Below are positions 25,235 to 32,277 of a stretch of 33,327 nucleotides of DNA, in pieces. The first letter of the stretch is position 1. Each line of letters opens with the position of its first letter. The DNA lies in assembly GCF_018619435.1 (NCBI RefSeq), contig NZ_JAHFZF010000040.1, positions 1-33,327 of the forward strand, written 5' to 3'. This stretch comes from Rhodoferax sp. U11-2br. Lineage in GTDB: Bacteria; Pseudomonadota; Gammaproteobacteria; Burkholderiales; Burkholderiaceae_C. A program made the position numbers and the translations under genes. The notes beneath the pieces are model-generated. The model was not told the origin of the DNA. It saw only the letters and a list, made by a program, of their open reading frames with translations, and did no database searches.

Positions 25235-26062
25235 TCAGCTGGCCTGCTGGACCGCCTTGTGGGGTGTGCCTGACAAAAACCACAGCAGTGCGGGCACGAT
25301 GAACAGGCACCAGGCCAGCACTTCACCGACGGCCGGTGCGTCCTGGTAACCAAACAGCGCCCCAAGCAGCACCCCCAGCACACTGTGGGTGGGCAACACC
25401 TGGGTCAGGTCGTAGGCGGTGGTTTGCAGGTGGTTCCACAGGCCGGCCTCGTGGAAGGCTTTCACTGCACTGCTGAGCAAACCGGCGGCCACAAACAAAA
25501 TGAAGATGCCGGTCCATTTGAAGAAGCGGCGCATGTTCAGGCGCAAGCTGCCTTTGTAGATCAGTGCGCCCATGGCCACCGAAGCCACCAGCCCCAGCAC
25601 CGCACCGATGGGGGCGTAGATACCCACGTCCTGCTGGAATGCCGCCAGCAAAAAGAAGACCGACTCCAGCCCCTCGCGGGCCACCGCGAAAAACACCAGG
25701 CTCACAATGCCCAGCGCCTGGCGCTGTTGTCGTTGCAGCGCCGAGTCGATGGCCTCATGCAGGTTGCCTTTGATGGATTGGGCCGAGGACTTCATCCAGA
25801 ACACCATCGAGGCCAGCATGGCCGCCGCAACCAGCGCCACCACGGCCTCAAACAGCTCCTGCTGCTTTTGCGGAAACTCACTTTGGATGTGGTTCATGTA
25901 CAAGCCCAGCGCCAGGCACAAACCGGCTGCAACGATGGCACCCAGCCACACAGCTGGCAGCCAACGGCTTTGTCCACTTTGTTTCAGGTAACTGGCCACA
26001 ATGGCCACGATGAGCGCCGCCTCCAGTCCTTCGCGAAACATGATCAGAAAGGGAATCAACAT
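25235..26062 (-). CDS. efeU: EfeU, FTR1-type ferrous/ferric iron permease
   Basis: A 275-aa permease with about seven helices. Both iron-binding REGLE motifs are present: R10-E14 (FREGLEAAL) and R129-E133 (AREGLESVF). It is homologous to yeast Ftr1p and imports iron across the inner membrane together with EfeO and EfeB. The ATG at 26062 (MLIPFLIMF) fits the family; the ribosome site is weak. First gene of the four-gene cluster, 37 bp upstream of efeO, and preceded by a Fur-like box. No frameshift, in contrast to the efeU of E. coli K-12. Confidence 0.95.
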   Translation of the reverse strand: MLIPFLIMFREGLEAALIVAIVASYLKQSGQSRWLPAVWLGAIVAAGLCLALGLYMNHIQSEFPQKQQELFEAVVALVAAAMLASMVFWMKSSAQSIKGNLHEAIDSALQRQQRQALGIVSLVFFAVAREGLESVFFLLAAFQQDVGIYAPIGAVLGLVASVAMGALIYKGSLRLNMRRFFKWTGIFILFVAAGLLSSAVKAFHEAGLWNHLQTTAYDLTQVLPTHSVLGVLLGALFGYQDAPAVGEVLAWCLFIVPALLWFLSGTPHKAVQQAS

Positions 26063-26096
26063 AAAAACAAGCGGCGGGTTGATGGCAATCCTGCAG

Positions 26097-26127
26097 TGTA
26101 AATGAGAATCTGTGTCATTTATGACAA
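26097..26127 (-). promoter_or_regulatory. Fur-like box and promoter of the efeUOB operon
   Basis: AAATGA (26100-26105) and TCATTT (26115-26120) form a perfect inverted repeat around GAATCTGTG; AATGAGAAT matches the first half of the Fur consensus AATGATAAT at eight of nine positions. On the minus strand TTGTCA (26127-26122) is a -35 candidate with TTTACA or CATTTA near 26102-26099 as -10, so the box covers the spacer. It lies 38 bp upstream of efeU. Iron repression by Fur is inferred. Confidence 0.65.
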
Positions 26128-26250
26128 TGCAGTAAAGAGGATTCACCAAGCTTGTGGCCACCAGCGGCGACCCCGTGATGGGCTTGTATTGCGTTGAGAC
26201 GCATCGGTGTTGACCAGATTTCCCGCTGATGGGGAACACGGCCAGAGTGG

Positions 26251-26320
26251 TGATAGCTTCAAATCGCTCCTTATTCTGGAGCTATCATCCCTTATGGCAA
26301 AAGGGCTTGTGGCCAATTCA
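26251..26320. repeat. Short interspersed repeat, intergenic copy between efeU and the BPSS1780 gene
   Basis: TGATAGC (26251-26257) and GCTATCA (26281-26287) are perfect inverted arms enclosing a smaller hairpin, GCTCC/GGAGC (26266-26270, 26278-26282). They are followed by CCCTT (26289-26293) and AAGGG (26301-26305), then CTTGTGGCCAATT. The order matches the copy at 5546 but the left part is rearranged. The rest of the 405-bp gene-free stretch 26063-26467 holds the efe promoter and a terminator; nothing else was seen. Confidence 0.7.
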
Positions 26321-26411
26321 GGGTTTATGCACGCTGAAGCTGCGTGTCTTGGGCGCAACTGCGACGCCGGCAGGCCTGAGGTCTGCGCGTCAAGCTTGGG
26401 TCTTGGGCATG

Positions 26412-26448
26412 AAAAAACCGACTGGATTCTTGCGAATGTCAGTCGGTT
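26412..26448 (-). terminator. Terminator of the thrB-BPSS1780 unit
   Basis: On the minus strand AACCGACTG (26448-26440) pairs with CAGTCGGTT (26424-26416), extended by an inner ATTC/GAAT stem, and is followed by a T run (complement of A 26417-26412). It lies 20 nt after the stop of the membrane-protein gene. Confidence 0.8.
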
Positions 26449-26467
26449 GTGATGTTGAGCCAGCCGC

Positions 26468-27256
26468 TCACTCGGTGGTGACAGGCGCCTCGGTTGGTGC
26501 CTCAAAACTGTCCCGGTAGGTGAAGAACAGCGAGGTGAAAAACATCGCAGCCACCAGCAGCAGGCCGGGGAACAACAGCACATTGGCCAGGCCGGGGCTG
26601 TTGAAGAGGTTGGCGCTGGTGATCAGCAGCATCACCACCCCGACCATCACCGCCATCCACAGCAGCGCAAACACCGTCAGTGCCCAGAAGTTGCGCAGAC
26701 AGGCGACGATGCTGAAAAACATGGCTTTGAAAGCGGGCAAACCCTGCCAGTACACCAGCGCCGGGGCATGCCAGAACAGCAGGGACAGCGGCAGGTGTAG
26801 CCCGATGAAGGTCCACATGGCGGCCTGAAACGTCCCGCTGCCCATCATCTCGGCTGTGGGGGCCTGTCCACCCAGGTACATGCGCGCAAAACCGCCGCCG
26901 TCCACCAGGTAAGAGGCGCCAATGGCGCACAAGAAGCCGCCCGCGTAGATGGCGCCCAGGGCCAGCATGGCGCGCAATTTGACGGGCCCGGCGCGAAAAC
27001 CGCTGAGCAAAATCAGTGGCATCGGGAACTTGCCCAAGGTGGCTTCACGGGTGGCGGTCATCAGCCCCAGCGTTATCGCGGGCAGCAGGGTCATGGCCAA
27101 CGGCAGGCCAATCAGCGGCACCATGGTGGCCACCGACATCAGGGCCAGGAACATGAAAAACAGCCCGGCCAGCGCCAACGGCTGTTTAAAAAAGGTGCGC
27201 ATACCCAGCTTGACCCAGGCGGCACCCTGGCGGGCGGGGACCAGTTGCAGCTTCAT
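26468..27256 (-). CDS. BPSS1780-family membrane protein
   Basis: A 262-aa inner-membrane protein with about six helices. The N terminus LVPARQGAAWVKLGMRTFFKQPLALAGLFF is characteristic of the betaproteobacterial BPSS1780 family: an RQG-W motif, then a helix. A glycine-rich loop (DGGGFARMYLGGQAP) lies mid-protein and FWHAPALVYWQGLPAFKAMFFS near residue 165 is also family-like. Function unknown. Its ATG overlaps the thrB stop by 4 nt, so it is translated with thrB; this order is common in betaproteobacteria as far as I recall. A terminator follows. Confidence 0.85.
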   Translation of the reverse strand: MKLQLVPARQGAAWVKLGMRTFFKQPLALAGLFFMFLALMSVATMVPLIGLPLAMTLLPAITLGLMTATREATLGKFPMPLILLSGFRAGPVKLRAMLALGAIYAGGFLCAIGASYLVDGGGFARMYLGGQAPTAEMMGSGTFQAAMWTFIGLHLPLSLLFWHAPALVYWQGLPAFKAMFFSIVACLRNFWALTVFALLWMAVMVGVVMLLITSANLFNSPGLANVLLFPGLLLVAAMFFTSLFFTYRDSFEAPTEAPVTTE

Positions 27257-28248
27257 GCCTGGCCCGCCAGTTGTTCAAACGTCATGTTGTGGTTGCATCG
27301 TGCTTGTAACACCCGCTCAAAATGGCTCGGGTCGTGGGCCTGTAACAGGCTGGCAGCGCGCGGCAGGTAAAAGTCCCACAGGCGCGACACCCAGAAACGC
27401 AGGGCACCGGCGCGCAACATCGCGGGCAGCAGCTCGCGCTCGGCCGCCTGCAAGGGGCGCACGGCGCTGTAGGCTGCTATCAAGGCTTGAGCGCGCGGGG
27501 CATGGTGGACGCCGGTTGGCAGATCAACACACCAGTCATTGAGGCATACCGCCAGGTCAAACACCCAGGTGTCGATGCCCGCAAAGTAGAAGTCGAAAAA
27601 GCCGCTGAGCTGTGGCTGGCCACCCACCGTGTCAAACATCACGTTGTCGCGGAACAGGTCGGCGTGGATCGGCCCGCGTGGCAGCGCGGCGTAACTGGCG
27701 CTGGCCGCCACGCTGTTCTGGTAGGCCAGTTCAGACTGCAACAGGTTTTGCTGATTGCCCTGGATGTAGGGCAGCACCACCGGCACCACCTCGTTCCACC
27801 AGGCCAGGCCGCGCAGGTTGGGCTGGGTCAGCGCAAAGTCAGACCCGGCCAGATGCAGGCGCGCCAGCGTGGCGCCGACCTGGGCGCAGTGGGCCTCGGT
27901 CGGGGCCAGTTCACTTTTGCCGTGTAATTTGTCCACCACCGCTGCGGGTTTGCCTTTGACATCAAACACCAGCTCACCCTGTGCATTGGCATGGGGCTCG
28001 GGCACCAGGATGCCACGCTGCGCCAGGTGTTTCATCAGCCTCAGGTAAAACGGCAGTTGCTCAAAACTCAGGCGCTCAAACAGCGTGAGCACATAGTCGT
28101 GCACCTGGCCCGCGCGTTCGGTGGATGCGAAATAGTTGGTGTTTTCAATGCCGCCGGAGCAGGCTTTCAGGCTGCTGAGTTCTCCCAGGCCCAGTGAATG
28201 CAGCAGTTCGCGTGCCTCGTGTTCAGAGACTTCCGTGTAAACCGCCAT
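27253..28248 (-). CDS. thrB: Homoserine kinase, APH-fold type
   Basis: ATP-dependent phosphorylation of L-homoserine, the penultimate step of threonine synthesis. A 331-aa protein of the choline/aminoglycoside kinase fold (the pseudomonad and betaproteobacterial ThrB), unrelated to the GHMP-type E. coli ThrB. Visible motifs are GGIENTNYFA (nucleotide loop), the catalytic HADLFRDNVMF (HxDxxxxN) near residue 195, and the metal-binding GFFDFYFAG. The family start MAVYTEVS fits the ATG at 28248. It lies 3 nt after the DUF2782 gene and overlaps the next gene by 4 nt, so the three form one unit. Confidence 0.95.
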   Translation of the reverse strand: MAVYTEVSEHEARELLHSLGLGELSSLKACSGGIENTNYFASTERAGQVHDYVLTLFERLSFEQLPFYLRLMKHLAQRGILVPEPHANAQGELVFDVKGKPAAVVDKLHGKSELAPTEAHCAQVGATLARLHLAGSDFALTQPNLRGLAWWNEVVPVVLPYIQGNQQNLLQSELAYQNSVAASASYAALPRGPIHADLFRDNVMFDTVGGQPQLSGFFDFYFAGIDTWVFDLAVCLNDWCVDLPTGVHHAPRAQALIAAYSAVRPLQAAERELLPAMLRAGALRFWVSRLWDFYLPRAASLLQAHDPSHFERVLQARCNHNMTFEQLAGQA

Positions 28249-28251
28249 GCT

Positions 28252-28581
28252 TTAAAACCCCAGTACTTTCCAGGTGCGCTCGCCGCTCTTGGGCTCTACC
28301 TGGTAGGCGGGCATGCCGTTTTTGGGCTGCACGTCAATGCTCTTGGTCTCGCTGCCGATGCGCACCTCGTCGATGCGGGTGGCGGTGTCTTCCACCACGA
28401 TGTGCTGGGTGGTCTGCTCGGTGGGCTCCTTGACCACAGCGGGCGCCGGGCTGGGCTGGGGTGTGGACGGGCTGGCCGCCGTCTGGGCCTGGCTCGGGCT
28501 GCCAAGCAGCAGGAACAGGGGCAGAGCGCAGGCCAGGGCGCGGGCAGAAAACAGGCGGAAGGAGGGTGTTGCGTGCATCAT
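28252..28581 (-). CDS. Secreted DUF2782 protein
   Basis: A 109-aa protein with an N-terminal signal peptide (ALACALPLFLLLGSPSQAQ, cleavage near residue 33), a Pro/Ser/Ala-rich linker and the conserved C-terminal domain (IDEVRIGSETKSIDVQPKNG and YQVEPKSGERTWKVLGF) of the DUF2782 family. Function unknown; members sit beside polA and thrB in betaproteobacteria. The second ATG at 28578 is an equally possible start. The promoter region is shared with the divergent polA (50 bp). Confidence 0.85.
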   Translation of the reverse strand: MMHATPSFRLFSARALACALPLFLLLGSPSQAQTAASPSTPQPSPAPAVVKEPTEQTTQHIVVEDTATRIDEVRIGSETKSIDVQPKNGMPAYQVEPKSGERTWKVLGF

Positions 28582-28597
28582 TTGATTGTAGTTGTGC

Positions 28598-28606
28598 TGC
28601 TATACC
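28598..28606 (+). promoter_or_regulatory. Extended -10 of polA
   Basis: TGCTATACC at 28598-28606 has TG plus one base before TATACC, an extended -10, 25 bp upstream of the polA ATG. TTGATT at 28582-28587 is only 13 bp away and so is unlikely as its -35. Confidence 0.35.
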
Positions 28607-28631
28607 CCGGTGTCACAGGCAAAATGCCGCC

Positions 28632-31448
28632 ATGAACACTGCTCCCCCTCAAACTTTGCTGCTGGTCGACGGCTCCAGCTACATCTATCGTGCTTTTTTT
28701 GCAGGCGGGGAGGCCATGAGCGTGACCCTGCCCGACGGCAGCGTCCAGAAAACCGGGGCGATCCGCATCATGATCAACATGTTGCAAAGCCTGCGCAAGG
28801 AGGTGCCCGCCGCCTACGCCGCCTGCATTTTTGACGCCAAAGGCCCCACTTTCCGTGATGAGTTGTACCCGCAGTACAAGGCCAACCGTTCCCCCATGCC
28901 CGACGACCTGCGCAGCCAGATCGAGCCGATCCACGAGGTGGTGCGCTTGATGGGCTGGAAGGTGCTGGCGGTGCCCGGTGTCGAGGCCGATGACGTGATT
29001 GGCACGCTGGCCGCTACCGCCTCCGCCCAGGGCATGGAGGTCATCGTCAGCAGTGGTGACAAGGACCTGGCGCAACTGGTCAACGAACACATCACCATCA
29101 TCGACACCATGAACGGCCGGCGCCGTGATGTGGCCGGAGTCACTGCCGAGTTTGGTGTGCCGCCCCATCTGATGCGCGACTACCAGACCCTGGTGGGGGA
29201 CACCGTGGACAACGTGCCCGGTGTGCCCAAGGTTGGTCCCAAAACCGCCGCCAAATGGCTCAATGAATATGGTTCGCTGGACGCTATTGTGGCCAACGCC
29301 GACAGCATCAAAGGCGCGGTGGGTGAGAACCTGAAGAAGTCTCTGGACTGGTTGCCCACCGGGCGCCAGCTTGTCACGATCAAGACCGACTGTGACCTGA
29401 ACGGCTGGCTGCCGGGGCTGCCCGCTATGGATGAAATAGCTACAGGCTCAATGGATACGAGGGCTCTGGCTGTTTTTTATGAAAAATTCGGCTTCAAAGG
29501 CTTGGCCCGGTCCTTGGCCACCAGCGAGGAGGCCCCGGCTCAGTCGGGCGCCGCTGTTGAGGCTGGCCCGGCCACCAAACCGGGGCGCGAGCGGGACCTG
29601 TTTGACGAGCCCGACTTTGAGACCACCCCCGAGGTGAAGACCAGCAGCCTGCGTTATGACACCATCCTCACCTGGGAGGCTTTTGACGCCTGGCTGGCCA
29701 AATTGCAGGTCGCAGAGCTGGTCGCCATCGACACTGAGACCACTTCGCTCGACGAGATGCGGGCGCGTATTGTGGGTATCAGCCTCAGCATCACCCCGGG
29801 TGAGGTGGCTTACATCCCGCTGGCCCATGTCTACCCGGACGCCCCAGCCCAGCTGCCGCTCGACGAGGTGCTGGCCAAAATGAAACCCTGGCTTGAAGAT
29901 ACCAGCCGGGCCAAGCTGGGCCAGCACATCAAATATGACCGCCATGTGTTTGCCAACCATGGCATCGAGGTGCAGGGTTACGCACACGACACCATGCTGC
30001 AAAGTTATGTGCTCGAAGTCCACAAGCCGCACGGCCTGAGCAGTCTGGCCGAACGCCATCTGGGCCGTCAGGGCATCAGTTTTGAAGACCTGTGTGGCAA
30101 AGGCGCCAACCAGATCTGTTTTGACCAGGTGGACGTGGCCAAAGCGGCCGAGTACGCGTGTGAAGATGCCGACATGACGCTGGAAGTGCATCAGGTGTTG
30201 TGGCCGCAGTTGGCGCGCGACGACAAACTGCGTTTTATCTACGAGCTGGAGATCAAAAGCAGCGAGGCGCTTTACCGCATTGAGCGCAATGGGGTGTTGA
30301 TCGACGCGCCCACGCTGGCGGCACAGAGCCACGAGCTGGGTCAGCGCATTGTGCAGTTGGAAGCCGAGGCCTATGAGATTGCAGGCCAGCCCTTCAACTT
30401 GTCCAGCCCCAAGCAGTTGGGCGAAATTTTCTTTGACAAGCTGGGCATGCCGGTGGTGAAAAAGACCGCGACCGGCGCGCGCAGCACCGACGAAGAGGTG
30501 CTCGAAAAACTGGCCGAAGACTACCCGCTGCCCGCCAAGCTGCTGGAGCACCGGGGTCTGGCCAAACTCAAGGGCACCTACACCGACAAGCTGGCCCAAC
30601 TAGCGCTGCCCAGCGATGGCCGGGTGCACACCCATTACGCACAGGCGGTGGCGGTCACCGGTCGCTTGAGCAGCAACGACCCGAACCTGCAGAACATCCC
30701 GATCCGCACCCCTGAGGGCCGTCGTGTGCGTGAGGCCTTTGTGGCGCCACCCGGCAGTCAAATCGCCAGCGCCGACTACAGCCAAATCGAGTTGCGCATC
30801 ATGGCCCACCTGAGTGGTGACGCGGCGCTGTTGTTGGCTTTTCGTGACGGCATGGATGTGCACCGCGCCACCGCTGCGGAGATTTTCAGCATCGACACCG
30901 CGCAGGTCAGCAGTGAACAACGCCGTTATGCCAAGGTGATCAACTTCGGCCTGATCTACGGCATGAGCGCCTACGGCCTGGCCAAAGCCCTGAGCATTGA
31001 CAACACGGCGGCCAAGAACTACATCGCGCGTTATTTTGAGCGTTATCCTGGTGTCAAGAACTACATGGAGCACACCCGCGAACTGGCCAAGCGGCAGGGG
31101 TATGTGGAAACCGTGTTTGGCCGCAGGCTGCAGCTCTCAGGGATTCAAACCGCCAAGGGCGCCTTGCTGGCAGGTCTGGAGCGCGCCGCCATCAACGCGC
31201 CGATGCAGGGCACCGCAGCGGACCTGATCAAACTCAGCATGGTCAAGGTGCAAGAGGTCATTGACGCACAGAAACTTAGCACCAAGATGATCATGCAGGT
31301 GCATGATGAACTGGTGTTTGAGGTGCCAGAGGGCGAGGTCGACTGGGTGCGCCACGAAGTGCCCAAACTCATGGCCGGTGTGGCGCAGCTCAAGGTGCCG
31401 CTGCTGGCCGAGGTCGGAGTCGGGCTGAATTGGGACAAGGCGCATTGA
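28632..31448 (+). CDS. polA: DNA polymerase I
   Basis: A 938-aa enzyme for Okazaki-fragment processing and repair synthesis. The 5' nuclease domain (residues 8-300; LLVDGSSYIYRAFF, PGVEADDVIGTLA, SSGDKDLAQLV) is followed by a 3'-5' exonuclease domain with catalytic residues intact (AIDTETTS, KYDRHVF, YACEDADMT), so proofreading is predicted. The polymerase domain has motif A SADYSQIELRIMAHLSGD, motif B RRYAKVINFGLIYGMSAYG (with the O-helix Phe) and motif C MQVHDELVFEVP. Length is close to E. coli (928). The ATG at 28632 starts the family N terminus; the frame is open further upstream into the DUF2782 region but without domain character. A repeat-like AT-rich island lies between the nuclease and exonuclease domains. 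Confidence 0.97.
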   Translation: MNTAPPQTLLLVDGSSYIYRAFFAGGEAMSVTLPDGSVQKTGAIRIMINMLQSLRKEVPAAYAACIFDAKGPTFRDELYPQYKANRSPMPDDLRSQIEPIHEVVRLMGWKVLAVPGVEADDVIGTLAATASAQGMEVIVSSGDKDLAQLVNEHITIIDTMNGRRRDVAGVTAEFGVPPHLMRDYQTLVGDTVDNVPGVPKVGPKTAAKWLNEYGSLDAIVANADSIKGAVGENLKKSLDWLPTGRQLVTIKTDCDLNGWLPGLPAMDEIATGSMDTRALAVFYEKFGFKGLARSLATSEEAPAQSGAAVEAGPATKPGRERDLFDEPDFETTPEVKTSSLRYDTILTWEAFDAWLAKLQVAELVAIDTETTSLDEMRARIVGISLSITPGEVAYIPLAHVYPDAPAQLPLDEVLAKMKPWLEDTSRAKLGQHIKYDRHVFANHGIEVQGYAHDTMLQSYVLEVHKPHGLSSLAERHLGRQGISFEDLCGKGANQICFDQVDVAKAAEYACEDADMTLEVHQVLWPQLARDDKLRFIYELEIKSSEALYRIERNGVLIDAPTLAAQSHELGQRIVQLEAEAYEIAGQPFNLSSPKQLGEIFFDKLGMPVVKKTATGARSTDEEVLEKLAEDYPLPAKLLEHRGLAKLKGTYTDKLAQLALPSDGRVHTHYAQAVAVTGRLSSNDPNLQNIPIRTPEGRRVREAFVAPPGSQIASADYSQIELRIMAHLSGDAALLLAFRDGMDVHRATAAEIFSIDTAQVSSEQRRYAKVINFGLIYGMSAYGLAKALSIDNTAAKNYIARYFERYPGVKNYMEHTRELAKRQGYVETVFGRRLQLSGIQTAKGALLAGLERAAINAPMQGTAADLIKLSMVKVQEVIDAQKLSTKMIMQVHDELVFEVPEGEVDWVRHEVPKLMAGVAQLKVPLLAEVGVGLNWDKAH
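29433..29486. repeat. Degenerate short repeat-like island inside polA
   Basis: GAAATAGCTACAGGCTCAAT, GGATACGAGGGCTCTGGC, then TGTTTTTTATGAAAAA. It keeps the ATAGCT box, a GGCT motif and the T-rich right end of the repeat family but no perfect palindrome. Codons here (ATA, ACA, TCA, AGG, TTT, TAT) are unlike the rest of polA. The encoded residues fall at the junction between the 5' nuclease and 3'-5' exonuclease domains. Confidence is moderate because the copy is eroded. Confidence 0.45.
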
Positions 31449-31474
31449 CATGGTGAAGCTAGGAATCTGACCTC

Positions 31475-32146
31475 ATGGAACCGATAACAATCTTTGTGAT
31501 GGCTGCGGGTGTGCTGAGCACCTTGATGGTGTACGTGGCCATGAAGGTGAGCCATTTTGGTGAAAACAAGGTGCTCAGTGATGAGTTGCTGAAGGTCAAG
31601 ACCGATGCCGAGAACAGCAAGAAGAAGCTGGCGGGCTACACCCAGTATGCAGAGCATCTGGATGCCGCACGCCAGACCGCCGCAGACCGACTCAAGGCTT
31701 CACCTGTGCGTGTGCTGCGTGAGTACAGCCATGTGGCGGCGTTGTCCAAGTCCAAGCACAACCTGAAATCTGAGGCCACCGTCATTGTCAAATACGCGGT
31801 GGAGTTCTCTGTGGGTTTGGACACCGGCCCCAATGGCCTGGTGGTGGCACCCGCATCGAACGGGGTCACGGTGACCCTCAAACCCCCCAGCCCAGTGGGT
31901 GACCCCAAGATCACCACAATGTCGCACCAGGTGATCAGTGCCAATGAGCTGCCCGATCGCCAAATGGCGCTGGCCGACATCCAGTCGCAGTTTCTCCTGC
32001 TAGCCTACGGCCACGGCAAATCCGTGTGCAACGAAGAGGCGGTGCGTGCCTTGTGCTCCTTAAAAGCTGAAGCTGCCCTGCGTGACGCGCTGGGCCAGCA
32101 GCCCGGTGTGCGCCACCTGCCGGCTATTTTTTGCAGCTACAAATAA
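31475..32146 (+). CDS. Membrane-anchored hypothetical protein downstream of polA
   Basis: A 223-aa protein I do not recognise. It has an N-terminal membrane anchor (IFVMAAGVLSTLMVYVAM), a charged coiled-coil-like stretch (about residues 30-75, SDELLKVKTDAENSKKKLAGY), and a globular part containing VIVKYAVEFSVGLD, ANELPDRQMALADIQSQFLLL and a C-terminal pair of Cys-containing segments (SVCNEEAVRALCSLKAEAAL). The last segment resembles the basic helix of a stomatin- or DUF4230-type fold only vaguely, so no call is made. AGGAA lies 10 nt before the ATG, 26 nt after the polA stop, so co-transcription is possible. Two small hairpins (32162-32175 and 32185-32198, the latter with a TTCG loop) follow it. 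Confidence 0.7.
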   Translation: MEPITIFVMAAGVLSTLMVYVAMKVSHFGENKVLSDELLKVKTDAENSKKKLAGYTQYAEHLDAARQTAADRLKASPVRVLREYSHVAALSKSKHNLKSEATVIVKYAVEFSVGLDTGPNGLVVAPASNGVTVTLKPPSPVGDPKITTMSHQVISANELPDRQMALADIQSQFLLLAYGHGKSVCNEEAVRALCSLKAEAALRDALGQQPGVRHLPAIFCSYK

Positions 32147-32277
32147 AGAAAACACGATTGCGCCAACTTGTTGGCAGCTTGCGCGCTGGTTCGCCAGCCC
32201 CCACAATGTACAAACGGATTGAATGATGGCTTGATCGGCCCCATTTTTTTTAAACGTACTTTGACACGGGGGACACT

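Noticed and set aside
27465..27500. Repeat-like GGCTGCTATCAAGGCTTGAGCGC in thrB
   Set aside because: The encoded residues (AQALIAAYSAVRPL region) are typical of the kinase family, there is no CCCTT/AAGGG core, and the likeness is short.
29448..30599. 383-codon minus-strand frame inside polA
   Set aside because: Antisense shadow; polA shows intact exonuclease and polymerase motifs throughout.
32147..32277. FliA (sigma-28) promoter upstream of the chemotaxis receptor
   Set aside because: TAAAC occurs at 32251-32255, but no GCCGATAA-like -10 follows at the right spacing.
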